64,000 nucleotides of DNA from Bradyrhizobium ottawaense (GCF_900099825.1 NZ_LT629693.1:558001-622000), one strand, 5' to 3'; counted from the first letter of the stretch, positions 1 through 9,443 are shown. Made by a program: numbers and translations. Notes: generated by a model not told the origin, from the letters alone.

Positions 1-2
1 TC

Positions 3-233
3 ATAACGGTGAAGCCGAAGGTGGAACCCTCGGAGCTCAAGCGCAAGATCCAGGACGCATTCAAGCGAAATGCCGAGGTGGATGCCGATCGGATCACCGT
101 CGAAGCGAACGGCAGCGAGGTGACACTGAAAGGCACCGTTCGCTCCTGGATGGAACGCGAGGAAGCCGAGCGCGTCGCGTGGTCGGCGCCGGGCATCACC
201 AAGGTCGAAGACCGCATCGTGGTCAGTCCGTGA
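3..233 (+). CDS. BON-domain protein, C-terminal part (5' end outside window)
   Basis: This is the last BON domain (about 70 residues) of a larger protein. BON domains are lipid- or surface-binding modules of periplasmic proteins such as OsmY. The frame is open to the left edge and reads I-T-V-K-P into the domain, so the GTG at 9 is an internal valine rather than a start. The pattern of a basic helix, then VTLKGTV, then an acidic-basic helix, then a hydrophobic V-x-D-x-I-V-V end is typical. Proteins of this kind in Bradyrhizobium usually carry three BON repeats (from memory), so most of the gene probably lies upstream. It precedes hsp20 in the same direction. Confidence 0.8.
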   Translation: MTVKPKVEPSELKRKIQDAFKRNAEVDADRITVEANGSEVTLKGTVRSWMEREEAERVAWSAPGITKVEDRIVVSP

Positions 234-298
234 CAGCGCCGTTTCAGCCGATACGACGCAACATTCAGCCAATCAACCAAGGCAACAAGGAGGTTCCC

Positions 299-787
299 AT
301 GAGGCTAACGTCACTGGTTCCATTTCGTGATGGCGGCGCGTTGACGCGACCCGATTTCGGATTGTTTGGTCTGCATCGCGAGATCGATCGGCTGTTCAGC
401 GAATTCGCGCAGGGGGTAGGCCCGAGCGCAAAGATTATCCCCAACATCGAAATCGCGGAGACCGACAAGGCAATCGAAATCAGCGCGGAGATGCCGGGCC
501 TCGAGCGCAAGGACGTCGAGATTTCGATTGACGATGACACTCTCACCATTCGCGGCGAGAAGAAGATCGAGGAAAACCAGAAAGACAAGAACGTTCAGCT
601 CAGCGAGCGCAGCTACGGCGTATTCCTGCGTGTGCTGCAACTGCCTCCAGGCATCGATCCGTCGAGCGTTCAAGCCACCATGTCGAACGGCGTCCTGAAG
701 ATCGCGATTCCGAAGCCGGCCAAATCCGAGCCGAAGAAAATCGAGGTTAAGGAAGAGGCCAAGCGGGAGAACAAGGCCGCCGCTTGA
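299..787 (+). CDS. Hsp20 / alpha-crystallin small heat-shock protein
   Basis: A 162-residue small heat-shock protein, an ATP-independent holdase that keeps unfolding proteins soluble for DnaK. The alpha-crystallin domain spans about residues 50-145, with the A-x-x-x-N-G-V-L motif near its end (MSNGVLKIAIPK) and a Lys/Glu-rich tail. I chose ATG 299 because AAGGAGG lies at 287-293; an in-frame start at 179 would overlap the BON gene and adds a non-homologous leader. It heads a chaperone set with dnaK, grpE, cbpA and cbpM on the same strand. The N-terminus (LVPFRD...FGLFGLHREIDRLF) is typical of the IbpA-like alphaproteobacterial class. Confidence 0.92.
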   Translation: MRLTSLVPFRDGGALTRPDFGLFGLHREIDRLFSEFAQGVGPSAKIIPNIEIAETDKAIEISAEMPGLERKDVEISIDDDTLTIRGEKKIEENQKDKNVQLSERSYGVFLRVLQLPPGIDPSSVQATMSNGVLKIAIPKPAKSEPKKIEVKEEAKRENKAAA

Positions 788-801
788 GTCCCCAAGCGGC
801 C

Positions 802-850
802 GCGGGACGCGCTGGCCGTCTTTCCTCCCGACGCGCCTGGCGCGTCCCGC
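802..850 (+). terminator. Inverted repeat after hsp20
   Basis: GCGGGACGCGC (802-812) is exactly complementary to GCGCGTCCCGC (840-850), giving an 11-bp GC-rich stem with a 27-base loop just after the hsp20 stop. There is no clear T-run, so it may be a weak terminator or an mRNA-stabilising hairpin that separates hsp20 from dnaK. Confidence 0.45.
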
Positions 851-897
851 ATATTGATCGAACAACGTCTGAAACGGCGAAAGCGTTTACACGCATC

Positions 898-937
898 TTT
901 TGAACAAGGAGCCTGGTTTTTGAACAAGGAGCCTGGT
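898..937 (+). repeat. 20-bp tandem duplication carrying the dnaK ribosome-binding site
   Basis: Positions 898-917 and 918-937 are the same 20-mer except for the last base. Each copy contains AAGGAG. The second copy is correctly placed before the dnaK ATG at 939; the first gives a spare Shine-Dalgarno 20 bp upstream. Confidence 0.9.
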
Positions 938-938
938 C

Positions 939-2858
939 ATGGCGAAGGCAATTGGCATCGATCTCGGAACCACCAACTCTTGCGTTGCGGTGATGGAAGG
1001 AAATAAGGCCAGGGTGATCGAAAATGCCGAGGGCGGCCGCACCACGCCGTCGATGGTCGCCTTCACCGACGATGGCCAGGTCCTGGTCGGCCAGCCGGCC
1101 AAGCGCCAGAGCATTACCAATCCGGAAAACACGGTCTACGCCATCAAGCGGCTGATCGGCCGGCGCTATGACGACCCGATCACCGCGAAAGACAAGGCGA
1201 TGGTGCCCTACCATATCGTGCCCGGCGATAACGGCGACGCCTGGGTCGAGGTCAGGGGCAAGAAATACTCACCGAGCCAGATCAGCGCCTTCATTCTCAC
1301 CAAGATGAAGGAAACCGCGGAAGCCAATCTCGGCAGCGCCGTTACGCAGGCGGTGATCACCGTGCCGGCCTATTTCAACGATGCCCAGCGCCAGGCCACC
1401 AAGGACGCCGGCCGGATTGCCGGTCTTGATGTGATGCGTATCATCAATGAACCGACCGCGGCGGCACTCGCTTACGGGCTGGACAAGAAGGGAAGCGGCA
1501 AGATCGCCGTCTATGACCTCGGCGGCGGCACCTTCGACATTTCGATTCTTGAGGTCGGCGACGGGGTGTTCGAGGTCAAATCGACCAACGGCGATACTTT
1601 CCTCGGCGGTGAGGATTTCGACCAGCGGATCATGGACCATCTGGCTGACGAATTCCGCAAGGAGAACGGCATCGACCTGCGCAAGGATCGCCTCGCGCTG
1701 CAGCGCCTCAAGGATGCCGCCGAAAAGGCCAAGATCGAACTCTCGAGCGCCACCCAGACCGAGGTCAATCTGCCCTTCATTACGGCTGATCAGAACGGGC
1801 CGAAGCATCTTGCCATCAAGCTGTCACGAGCAAAGCTAGAGGCCCTGGTCGACGATCTGATCCAGCGCACCATCGAGCCGTGCAAGGCGGCGTTGAAGGA
1901 CGCCGGTCTGCAAGCTTCCGACATCAACGAGGTCGTGCTGGTCGGCGGTCAAACCCGGATGCCGAAAGTCCAGGAAACCGTGCAGAAACTATTCGGGCGG
2001 GAGCCGCACAAGGGTGTCAATCCCGACGAAGTGGTCGCGATCGGTGCGGCGATCCAGGCCGGCGTGCTGCAGGGCGATGTCAAGGACGTTCTCTTGCTCG
2101 ACGTGACGCCGCTGTCGCTCGGAATCGAAACGCTAGGCGGCGTCATGACCAAGCTGATCGATCGCAACACTACCATACCGACCAAGCGCAGCCAGGTTTT
2201 CTCGACGGCCGAGGACAATCAGACGGCGGTCACCATCCGCGTCTTCCAGGGTGAGCGCGAGATGGCGGCCGACAACAAGCTGCTCGCCCAGTTCGATCTG
2301 GTCGGGATTCCGCCAGCGCCGCGAGGCGTCCCGCAAATCGAGGTCACCTTCGATATCGACGCCAACGGCATCGTCAACGTATCGGCCAAGGACAAGACGA
2401 GCGGCAAGGAACAGAGCATCCGGATCCAGGCATCCGGCGGCCTAAGCGAGGCCGATATCCAGAAGATGGTCAGGGAGGCCGAAGCGCATGCCGAAGAAGA
2501 CAAGCGCCGCAAGGAACTGGTCGAGGCGCGCAACCAGGCCGACGCGGCGATCTATAGCACCGAGAAGGCCCTGAACGAGGCGGAGAACAAGATTTCCGCC
2601 GACCTGAAGAGGCAGGTCGAACAGGCGGTCGCCGACGCCAAGCAGAATCTGACGTCGGAAAATGTTCAAGCGATCCGCCAGGCGACGGAACGTCTGCAGC
2701 AGGCCGCCTCCAGGATTGCCGAAGCCCAGACTCGCGCGGCCTCGCAAGGCGCCGGCGGGCAAGCCGGATCCTCCGGCGACGGAAGCGGTTCTGCCGACGA
2801 CAATGTCGTCGATGCTGAATTCGAGGAAGTCGATCCGCGCGGGCGCAAGGCGTCCTGA
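939..2858 (+). CDS. dnaK: Chaperone DnaK (Hsp70), accessory paralogue
   Basis: A 639-residue Hsp70. The ATPase domain starts with [16 protein letters not shown], followed by phosphate-binding [14 protein letters not shown] and [11 protein letters not shown] motifs, the linker [13 protein letters not shown], a beta-sandwich substrate domain and a helical lid. The tail ends in EFEEVD followed by a few extra residues. Length matches the family. DnaK refolds clients in an ATP cycle driven by J-proteins and GrpE. Because it sits with hsp20 and a CbpA-type J-protein rather than dnaJ, I infer a second, stress-specific copy in addition to a housekeeping dnaK elsewhere. Translation probably uses the duplicated ribosome-binding site just upstream. 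Confidence 0.96.
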   Translation: MAKAIGIDLGTTNSCVAVMEGNKARVIENAEGGRTTPSMVAFTDDGQVLVGQPAKRQSITNPENTVYAIKRLIGRRYDDPITAKDKAMVPYHIVPGDNGDAWVEVRGKKYSPSQISAFILTKMKETAEANLGSAVTQAVITVPAYFNDAQRQATKDAGRIAGLDVMRIINEPTAAALAYGLDKKGSGKIAVYDLGGGTFDISILEVGDGVFEVKSTNGDTFLGGEDFDQRIMDHLADEFRKENGIDLRKDRLALQRLKDAAEKAKIELSSATQTEVNLPFITADQNGPKHLAIKLSRAKLEALVDDLIQRTIEPCKAALKDAGLQASDINEVVLVGGQTRMPKVQETVQKLFGREPHKGVNPDEVVAIGAAIQAGVLQGDVKDVLLLDVTPLSLGIETLGGVMTKLIDRNTTIPTKRSQVFSTAEDNQTAVTIRVFQGEREMAADNKLLAQFDLVGIPPAPRGVPQIEVTFDIDANGIVNVSAKDKTSGKEQSIRIQASGGLSEADIQKMVREAEAHAEEDKRRKELVEARNQADAAIYSTEKALNEAENKISADLKRQVEQAVADAKQNLTSENVQAIRQATERLQQAASRIAEAQTRAASQGAGGQAGSSGDGSGSADDNVVDAEFEEVDPRGRKAS

Positions 2859-2906
2859 AAACATTGAGGGTTCACGACGCGTCGAGTACGAGATCGGGAG
2901 CATGAC

Positions 2907-3440
2907 ATGGCGGAAAACACCATGGACAACGATGCCGACCCGTCAGCTACGGGCAACGGCAACAATAACGATCCGGCATCCGAAATCGCTGCTTTGCGTG
3001 AGCGGTTGATGCGGGCGCTGGCCGAGACCGAGAATACCAGGCGTCAGGGTGAACGGCGCGCGCAGGACGCCCAGCAATACGCGATCACGAACTTTGCCCG
3101 CGAATTGCTTCAGGTTGTCGACAATCTGCGCCGTGCCCTCGGCGCCGTCGAGGGCGACGCTGGAAAGGCAGACGGATTGATCGCGGGCGTGGCCGCCACC
3201 GATCGCGTTCTAACACAGATTCTCAATCGATTCGGCGTCAAGGAAGTCAACGCCCTCAACCAGCCTTTCGATCCCGGCAAGCACGAAGCGGTGATGGAGA
3301 CGGATCAGACCGAACAACCACCCGGCAGCGTCGTCCAGGTTTTGGAAAACGGCTACACGCTTCACGACCGTTTGTTGCGGCCGGCGCGCGTCGTGGTGGC
3401 TAAGTCGCCACAAAAATCGTGGCAGCCGGCAGAACAATGA
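2907..3440 (+). CDS. grpE: GrpE nucleotide-exchange factor
   Basis: A 177-residue GrpE, which releases ADP from DnaK. It has a low-complexity Asn/Asp-rich N-terminus, a long dimerising helix (about 25-85: IAALRERLMRALAETENTRRQ...) and the C-terminal beta domain with the family signature around GVKEVNALNQPFDPGKHEAV and the VVQVLENGYTLHDRLLRPA segment. ATG 2907 follows the dnaK stop by 48 bp in the same direction, so the two are probably co-transcribed. It is somewhat short for the family but complete. Confidence 0.94.
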   Translation: MAENTMDNDADPSATGNGNNNDPASEIAALRERLMRALAETENTRRQGERRAQDAQQYAITNFARELLQVVDNLRRALGAVEGDAGKADGLIAGVAATDRVLTQILNRFGVKEVNALNQPFDPGKHEAVMETDQTEQPPGSVVQVLENGYTLHDRLLRPARVVVAKSPQKSWQPAEQ

Positions 3441-3458
3441 CGCCACATTGGCTCGGCT

Positions 3459-4400
3459 ATGCCGGCGTGCAGACAGGAGTGGGCATTGGCCGTGGACCCC
3501 TATACAACGCTGGGCGTAAAAAAACACGCGACCCAGGAAGAGATTCAAAAAGCCTATCGCCGGCTGGCGAAAAAGCTGCACCCGGATCTCAATCCCGGCA
3601 ACAAGATTGCCGAAGAAAAATTCAAGGAAGTTTCGGCTGCCTACGACCTCCTGGGCGATCCGGAAAAGCGCGCGCGGTTTGACCGCGGCGAAGTCGACGC
3701 CTCAGGCACGGAGCGGCCGCGCCAGCAGTACTACAGGGATTTCGCCGATCAGAACGGTTGGTCCGCCTACACCAACAACACGGGGTTTTCCGATTTTGGC
3801 GATTTTGCCGGCAGCGAAGATATTCTATCGGAGATTTTCGGTCGTGCCGGCAGCGCAGGCCGCCGCCGGCGGGGCCAGGACGTCCGCTATCATCTCGAGC
3901 TTTCTTTCCTTGATGCCGTCAATGGCGGCAAGCAGGCTATTGTCCTTCCTGACGGCACCACGCTGGATGTCAACATTCCGCCGGGAACGCAGGACGGCCA
4001 GATCTTGCGACTGAGAGGCAAAGGCCGCCCGGCGACAGGCGAGGGTCCGGCAGGCGACGCGCTGATCGAGATCAGCGTGCTGCCGCATCCCTACTTCACC
4101 CGCAAAGGCGACGACATATATCTGGACCTGCCGATATCGCTGAAGGAGGCGGTGTTGGGCGCCAAGGTTCGGGTCCCGACCCCCGGCGGAGCGGTCGCGG
4201 TGGCGGTGCCAAAATGGTCAAATACCGGCCGCGTTCTGAGGCTGAAAGGACGTGGCGTGCCGCGTGCCGACGGCAGCAAGGGCGATGAATATGTCAAGCT
4301 GATGCTAATGCTTCCGGAAAAGCCGGAACCGAAACTCGAGGCATTCGTCGCGGGGTGGCAGCCGGTGGAATATAGTCCGCGGCAATCGATGGGAGTGTGA
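3459..4400 (+). CDS. cbpA: CbpA-type DnaJ-like co-chaperone
   Basis: A J-protein of up to 313 residues that stimulates DnaK ATPase. It has an N-terminal J domain with the HPD motif (KLHPDLNPGN), a Gly/Phe-poor linker, and two C-terminal beta domains (CTD I/II, including the LRLRGKGRP and LRLKGRGVPRADG strands), with no DnaJ zinc-finger. That architecture is CbpA/DjlA-like. The start is uncertain: ATG 3459 is in frame, but an ACAGGAG stretch ends about 7 bp before TTG 3486, which would give a protein starting (L)AVDPYTTLG as is usual for the family. The stop overlaps the cbpM start (TGATG), showing translational coupling. Confidence 0.9.
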   Translation: MPACRQEWALAVDPYTTLGVKKHATQEEIQKAYRRLAKKLHPDLNPGNKIAEEKFKEVSAAYDLLGDPEKRARFDRGEVDASGTERPRQQYYRDFADQNGWSAYTNNTGFSDFGDFAGSEDILSEIFGRAGSAGRRRRGQDVRYHLELSFLDAVNGGKQAIVLPDGTTLDVNIPPGTQDGQILRLRGKGRPATGEGPAGDALIEISVLPHPYFTRKGDDIYLDLPISLKEAVLGAKVRVPTPGGAVAVAVPKWSNTGRVLRLKGRGVPRADGSKGDEYVKLMLMLPEKPEPKLEAFVAGWQPVEYSPRQSMGV

Positions 4401-4690
4401 TGATGGAAACCCAGGAATTCATCGGTCGATCGCACCTCGATACCCGGACATTGAATGCCTGGGTCGAAGCGGAGTGGCTGGTACCGGTAGCCAGCAAAAA
4501 GACATTTCAATTTTTAGAAGCCGATCTGGCGCGGGCGCGGCTGATCGGGGATCTCAAGGCGGATTTCGGCGTCAACGACGAGGGCATTGCGATCATTTTG
4601 CATCTGCTCGATCAATTGTACGGGCTGCGCTGCCTGGTCAGGGATATTCAGGCGATGGAAGCATCCGATCGCAGCAAGGATGTCGGCTGA
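4400..4690 (+). CDS. cbpM: CbpM-like chaperone modulator
   Basis: A protein of about 96 residues of the CbpM/MerR-like fold, known in E. coli as the specific inhibitor that binds the J domain of CbpA. It has an N-terminal winged-helix-like segment (TRTLNAWVEAEWLVP), then a coiled helix with DLARARLIGDLKADFGVNDEGI and LHLLDQLYGLR. It starts at ATG 4400 (or 4403), overlapping the cbpA stop by one base. Its 3' end overlaps by 43 bp the convergent luciferase-like pseudogene. Confidence 0.85.
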   Translation: MMETQEFIGRSHLDTRTLNAWVEAEWLVPVASKKTFQFLEADLARARLIGDLKADFGVNDEGIAIILHLLDQLYGLRCLVRDIQAMEASDRSKDVG

Positions 4691-5685
4691 CGGGCGGCGA
4701 TGCGGCGGCGTATTTCGGCCGCGATTTCGAAAGAGCGGAGTCTCGCCGTGTGGTCGTAGATTTGCGCCGTCAACATCAATTCGTTTGCACCGGTCTCGGC
4801 GATGAATGCTTCAAGCCCCCGCTCGACGGCGTCCGGAGCACCGACCACGGAATAGGCCAGCGCCTCCTCGACTCCCGTCCGCTCCAGCGGCGACCAGAGT
4901 TCATCCATGTTGTCGACCGGCGGCAAGGATCCGGGCGTGCCGCGTCCAGGCTGACGAATTGCTGTTGCAGCGATGTGATGAGAGGCCGCGCTTCGGCATC
5001 GGTATCGGCGGCGAAAATATTGACGCCGACCATCGCGTAAGGCTCGGAAAGCTGTTCCGACGGCTGAAACCGGGCGCGATACACATCGAGCGCCCGCATC
5101 AGCTCCGAAGGGACAAAATGCGACGCGAACGCAAACGGCAACCGAGCACCGCAGCGAGCTGCGCACTGAACGTGCTCGATCCGAGCAGCCAGATCGGGAC
5201 CTGCATTCCCGCACCTGGCACCGCCCGCACCTTCTGGCCGGGTTGCAGCGGTCCCAGAAGGGCCTGCAATTCCATCACATCATGGGGAAAATTCTCAGCG
5301 GTCGTCGCCAGATCCCGGCGCAACGCCCGCGCCGTACGCTGATCCGTTCCCGGCGCGCGGCCGAGCCCGAGATCGATGCGGCCCCGGTAAAGCGATTCCA
5401 GCGTACCGAATTGCTCTGCGATGACCAGCGGCGCATGGTTTGGCAACATCACGCCGCCCGATCCAACACGAATCGTCCTGGTGCCGCCGGCGATATAGCC
5501 GATCACCACCGCGCCCGCAGCGCTGGCAATGCCGAGCATATTGTGATGCTCGGCAAGCCAGAACCGCTCGTAATTCAGCATTCGGCGTGTTGCGCCAGAT
5601 CGAGCGAATTGCGGAAGGCCTGGGCCGCATCGCTGCCCTGATTGATCGGCGACAGGTCCAGAACCGAGAAGGGAATCACCGACAT
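4648..5685 (-). pseudogene. LLM-class flavin-dependent oxidoreductase, frameshifted
   Basis: The conserved sequence is read in four pieces: the start (ATG 5685, [14 protein letters not shown]...) to near 5580; then [14 protein letters not shown]... through the WLLGSS motif to near 5140; then FASHFVP...LDVYRARFQPS...YAMVGVNIFAADT to near 4930; then ELWSPLERTGVEEAL to the stop at 4648. Together these give one bacterial-luciferase-like monooxygenase (F420/FMN TIM barrel) of normal length, about 340 residues. The first shift is a single missing base before CTGAATTAC. Three separate lesions in an otherwise readable gene mean recent decay or indel sequencing errors. Confidence 0.82.
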
Positions 5686-5791
5686 CTCCAGTTTTCAGAT
5701 AATCTCGCGGCCAGGATCGCCGGCACACGCCAGCTGCGATCTAGGTATCTTCCGCAGCCGGCGTAGTCCCGCGCCGAACGAATTGTCGTTG

Positions 5792-6987
5792 TCACGACTG
5801 GATCAAGCCAAAGTCGTAGCGGAGGGTGGCGGTCAGCGGCGCCCGGTCCGGCAATTCCTCCCGCCGCGCGCCCAGCACCCTCGCCCCGGTAGACAGCGCG
5901 CGCCGCGCAACTTCGTCGACAACACTGTAGGTCTCGGCATTGTCGGACGCTGAATAGATCACGCTGCCATCGACGTCACCAACGAGACCGGGAACAACCG
6001 CGTCGAGATCGACCAGAAGTTGCTCGACAGCGCCTGCGGTTGCGGCATGCGCGGCATAGGAGACATCCGTCGTCGCACGTCGCGGCTTCAACTGGTCGTA
6101 GAGCGCGATCACCGCCTTTACCTCGCGCGAATAGAGACGGTCTAGAATCGGGATCGCGGTGTCTTCCAGCTCCGCATCCGTTTTCTGATCCGGATTTCCT
6201 TCGATCATCTCGTCGGCCAGCCTGGGATAGCTATTGAGCGAACGGTACATCGAGGCGAGCGGCTCCTCCGCCGCGACAACCAGCGGGGTATTCAGCCCGG
6301 CGAATACGTTGTGTATGGCCTGCTCGACCTTCCTCGCATATTTATGCAGCAGCACCTTCTCGCCTTCCAAGTTTTGCAGCCGGCCGCGCGGAGCCCGGAC
6401 GTGAAAGGACGGACGCTGTGTCGCTTGCTCGGCGTTCCCAGGCAGGTCTGGAATCTGCAGCCGCACCGGCGGAAAGTTGACGAAGGCGTGGATCAGCCGG
6501 ACGCTTTCTTCCGCCAATTCCAGCACGAAGATATCGTGCGGCGACGTCATGGCGCGTATCAGAGGCTTCAGATGCAGCCGGTCCGCCACCTCGGCCAACG
6601 GTTTTGGCGAGTTGGGCAGGCGGAACATTCGCATCAAGCCGGAGGTCGAGAGCACCGCCAACCCATTCGCCTGATTGTGCTAGAACGTATCGAACGGGTC
6701 TGACTTCGCGCGCTGCGCTTTCTGATCTTGTCTTCATCCTGAACGTCGTGCTCAAGGCCTGCGAGATGATCGAATCGCTCCTCGAAAACGGCGATCTTGC
6801 GCTTGTCGGCGCCGGCCTCCCTCAACTGCGCCAGCGCCTCCCTGGCGAGGTCCCTGAACGCGATGCGATTGGCCCGGATGTTCTGGACCAGGGGAGAGAC
6901 CGGTAAGTACACCGAAATGCAGACCTCGCCCTTGATCTGTGCAAGCGCCTTAAACTCCTCCAGGGTCGGAATATCGATGTGAAGCAT
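5792..6987 (-). pseudogene. BaeRF-family (archaeo-eukaryotic release factor-like) protein, frameshift plus nonsense
   Basis: The N-terminus starts at ATG 6987 (MLHIDIPTLEEFKAL) and the main body ends at 5792 with TLRYDFGLIQS. The family is the bacterial eRF1-like group often found beside Usp and other stress genes; its function is unknown, possibly ribosome rescue. The frame shifts near 6719, where the run DEDKIRK passes to KAQRAKSDPFDTF. A TAG at 6682-6680 then stands where the conserved sequence suggests Trp, before HNQANGLAVLS. Both lesions would have to be repaired to give one protein of about 398 residues. A perfect FNR-type box lies 54 bp upstream. Confidence 0.7.
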
Positions 6988-7041
6988 CGGCCCCTCGTTC
7001 AGCACCGCCGCAGAGATTGACTGAGGCGTCGCCCAGTGGCC

Positions 7042-7055
7042 TTGATGACTATCAA
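7042..7055. promoter_or_regulatory. FNR/FixK-type box TTGATGACTATCAA
   Basis: A perfect TTGA-N6-TCAA palindrome, 54 bp upstream of the BaeRF-like start at 6987 on the minus strand. It lies in the narrow gap immediately after the DUF1772 gene. Confidence 0.75.
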
Positions 7056-7493
7056 TTACAACGGTAACTCCAGCGCCCAGGCAAAGACGCAAGCGGCGGC
7101 AAATCCGATCAGGACATGACCCCATTCCAGCAGCCCCCAGTCCCGCATCAATTTGCGCAGGGGTGAGAGGGCTGTTCCCGGCGGAATCATGAACAGCCAG
7201 ACGTTCACCGGCATCATCACAAAATAAGCGTATGGCCAGCTCGCCAGGATGACGGTGCCGCCGATGAGCCAGCGTACGTCGCCGTTGGTCTTGAACTGAA
7301 CGTAGGCGAGAATGGCCGATACCGCGGCAAAAACCGACAACACCAGCGTACCGCGCCGGTTGCTCCATTTCCATTCCCGAAGCATCGCCGCGCCGCTGAG
7401 TGCCAACCGGGCCGGCTGCTCGACCAGACCGATATAGGTGGTCGCGCCAAGGAAGCTGGCCGCGGCAGCGAATGCGTACAAACCGGGCCGCAT
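7056..7493 (-). CDS. DUF1772-like four-helix membrane protein
   Basis: About 145 residues from ATG 7493 (MRPGLYAFAAAASFLGATTY); a GTG/ATG-led extension to 7529 is less likely because it overlaps the spacer after usp. Predicted membrane segments are at about 4-24, 51-70, 78-98 and 121-141. The EQPARLAL pattern after helix 1 and the VNVWLF motif fit DUF1772, a family related to anthrone-oxygenase-like membrane proteins of unknown role. It lies 36 bp downstream of the usp gene on the same strand and is probably co-transcribed with it. Confidence 0.72.
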   Translation of the reverse strand: MRPGLYAFAAAASFLGATTYIGLVEQPARLALSGAAMLREWKWSNRRGTLVLSVFAAVSAILAYVQFKTNGDVRWLIGGTVILASWPYAYFVMMPVNVWLFMIPPGTALSPLRKLMRDWGLLEWGHVLIGFAAACVFAWALELPL

Positions 7494-7529
7494 GGTGCTG
7501 GCTCCCTGGCGCGATGGCGCGTTGCCCAT

Positions 7530-8363
7530 TCAGTGCGATATGAATACCGGAACCGTCATCGACTGGAGCATACCGCGGGTTACTCCGCCCAGAATCATCT
7601 CGCGCAGCTTGGCGTGGCCGTAGCCGCCCATCACGATCAACGTTCCGGAAACGTCGGCGACGTAAGACAGGATGGCGTTGGTAACGTCGATGTCGGCCGC
7701 CGGGACTTTCACGATCTGAACCTTGACGTCGTGGCGGGCGAGGTGCTTCGCCATTTCGGCGCCGTGAATCTCGTTCGGAGAAATGTCGGTCTTTTCGTTC
7801 AGCACGATCAGCAGGTCGACCGTCGTCGCCTTGGCCAATAGCGGCAGCCCATCATTGATGGCGCGGGTCGCAGCCCGGCTGCCGTCCCAGCAACACACGA
7901 CATGGTCGAGCTTCAGTCCATCGTTCTGGATGTACGGCACCACGATCAGCGGACGTCCGGACTTGAACAGCGAAGATTCGATCATGTCATCATTGTCAAC
8001 TCCGTTCGGCTCCGACTGCATGAACACGCCGAGATCGAAACGCCGGGCGAGTGTCGACAGGACTGCCGGTGCTGACGCCCCTACCGGCTTGAGCAGGCGG
8101 TGCTCCGCGGAAATCAGGCGGCGCCTGGCGGCGGCATCGAAGCGTTCAATCGCGGCCAAAGCGGCCTTCTCGCTCTCGGCCATCATCTGGGACACGATAT
8201 CGGATGGAAATTCCAGCATCACATAGCCCGGAAAATCCGGCGCATAGGCAAAAGCAACTGCGGTGAGATGCGCATCGAAGATCTCGGCGATCGCGATGGC
8301 AAAGTCGCGAGCCGGATCGCGCGCTGCCTGGTGCTCCAGATGGACGATAATGTCCTTGATCAT
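7530..8363 (-). CDS. Universal stress protein, tandem UspA domains
   Basis: A 277-residue cytosolic protein with two UspA domains. The second ends in the ATP-binding signature G-x2-G-x9-G-(S/T) seen in VMGGYGHAKLREMILGGVTRGML, followed by the usual strand VPVFISH. The first domain is degenerate (it lacks the glycine signature). Such two-domain Usp proteins are induced by starvation and low oxygen; the molecular role is usually nucleotide-dependent sensing. A perfect FNR-type box stands 68 bp before ATG 8363, which supports oxygen-linked control. It starts a minus-strand run with the DUF1772 gene. Confidence 0.92.
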   Translation of the reverse strand: MIKDIIVHLEHQAARDPARDFAIAIAEIFDAHLTAVAFAYAPDFPGYVMLEFPSDIVSQMMAESEKAALAAIERFDAAARRRLISAEHRLLKPVGASAPAVLSTLARRFDLGVFMQSEPNGVDNDDMIESSLFKSGRPLIVVPYIQNDGLKLDHVVCCWDGSRAATRAINDGLPLLAKATTVDLLIVLNEKTDISPNEIHGAEMAKHLARHDVKVQIVKVPAADIDVTNAILSYVADVSGTLIVMGGYGHAKLREMILGGVTRGMLQSMTVPVFISH

Positions 8364-8431
8364 CGAATTACTCCCGTGGGGACGTCAGGCCGTCAGAGAA
8401 AGCATTGTCGGGGTCCGTGCTCTCGTAGGCA

Positions 8432-8445
8432 TTGATGCCGGTCAA
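8432..8445. promoter_or_regulatory. FNR/FixK-type box TTGATGCCGGTCAA
   Basis: A perfect TTGA-N6-TCAA, 68 bp upstream of the usp start at 8363. The rest of the 8364-8684 gap shows no coding sequence that I can support. Confidence 0.75.
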
Positions 8446-8684
8446 CCCAACCCAGCGACCACCGCTTGGTCGATGTGGCGGCGGCCGTCTCTGCGCGCTC
8501 CACGTCCCCGGAACGAAACTGGGCCGCCGGGGTTTTATTGCGGGGTTACGCCCTCACCTGCTTTCCATCCCGTGCGCGGCTGTTGGGGGCAAAGTGTGGC
8601 ATTTTGCCCACTCGGTCCCTGGCGTTATGTGCTGTGTACTTCCTCTAACTGATCGCCGGATATTCGAACTGATCTAGGGAGCCT

Positions 8685-8897
8685 ATGCCACCCTACTATT
8701 TTCATTACCGGGACGGATCATCGATATTCGAGGATGGAGTCGGCGAGGTGTTTGCGGCCTCCTTGGCCATGCAGCATGCCACGAAGCTCGCTCGGGAATT
8801 GGCGCGAAGCGGCGAACCGGCCAATGCCGCGATCGTCGTCGTCGAAGGCGGCCAGCATCTTTTCGAAGTTCCGCTGGGCACAGGGCGACTAGCTTGA
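8685..8897 (+). CDS. DUF6894-like small protein
   Basis: 70 residues. The opening PPYYFHYRDGSSIFEDGVG, followed by a helix with A-x-x-x-A-x-x-A-R-E-L and the strand AAIVVVEGGQHLFEVPL, is the DUF6894 pattern, very common in Bradyrhizobium and of unknown function. ATG 8685 follows a GGGAGCC stretch. Other DUF6894-like domains occur in this window at 12.8-13.0 kb (fused to a broken regulator) and 44.6-45.0 kb. Confidence 0.75.
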   Translation: MPPYYFHYRDGSSIFEDGVGEVFAASLAMQHATKLARELARSGEPANAAIVVVEGGQHLFEVPLGTGRLA

Positions 8898-8954
8898 TCC
8901 GCACCACCGGCATCGTCGGACGTCCGCATTTCGTCGCCGGTGCGGTGCCGCTGC

Positions 8955-9242
8955 TCAGTAGCAATCCTCGACACGGTGAACGTGCCAACGCCATCCGTCC
9001 CAGAAGCGTTCGGACCGGACATAACATCGCGGCCCGAAATAGACCGGTTCGTAGGCATAGGCGTTATAGTAGGGCCTGGGGGCCGCGAGTGCTGCGCCAA
9101 GAATGGCCCCTGCCGCCAGGCCGCCGACGATTGGAGCGACGGGAAAGCCATGATGCCATCGAGCGTCCGCTGTCGTCGGGCTCGCAACCCCGCCGATCGA
9201 AACTGTCGCGCCCAGCGCGAGTGTGGCCAAGTTCTTTTTCAT
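8955..9242 (-). CDS. Small secreted glycine-zipper protein
   Basis: 95 residues from ATG 9242. A Sec signal peptide (MKKNLATLALGATVSIGGVA, cleavage near ADA) is followed by a Gly/Ala zipper (VGGLAAGAILGAALAA) and an aromatic, Tyr/Trp/Arg-rich tail ending in two cysteines (PRCYVRSERFW..., VEDCY). This layout is frequent for small periplasmic or outer-membrane proteins in Bradyrhizobium; the function is unknown. A one-mismatch FNR-type box (TTGG-N6-TCAA, 9356-9369) lies 113 bp upstream. Confidence 0.75.
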   Translation of the reverse strand: MKKNLATLALGATVSIGGVASPTTADARWHHGFPVAPIVGGLAAGAILGAALAAPRPYYNAYAYEPVYFGPRCYVRSERFWDGWRWHVHRVEDCY

Positions 9243-9429
9243 CACACGATCTCCACTACTTCGCATCGAAACAATTCGCACGCCCGGTATCTGACAAGTT
9301 TCGGACGATCCACCCCACAGGCTTACGAATGTAAGAGCCTGGCATGCAGCCGGCATTGGCGTTCGTCAAAGATTGGAACGATTGGATTGTCGTTATCGAA
9401 TGCGGTCGTCGATAAAAGCCATCCGAGAG

Positions 9430-9443
9430 TTGATTGCCGTCAT
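9430..9443. promoter_or_regulatory. Near-consensus FNR-type box TTGATTGCCGTCAT
   Basis: Seven of eight consensus bases, 82 bp upstream of ATG 9526 on the plus strand. Another one-mismatch site, TTGGCGTTCGTCAA, is at 9356-9369. Confidence 0.45.

Noticed and set aside
9..233. GTG at 9 as the start of a 74-residue BON protein
   Set aside because: The frame is open to the left edge and codes for conserved BON-protein residues before the GTG, so it is an internal Val.
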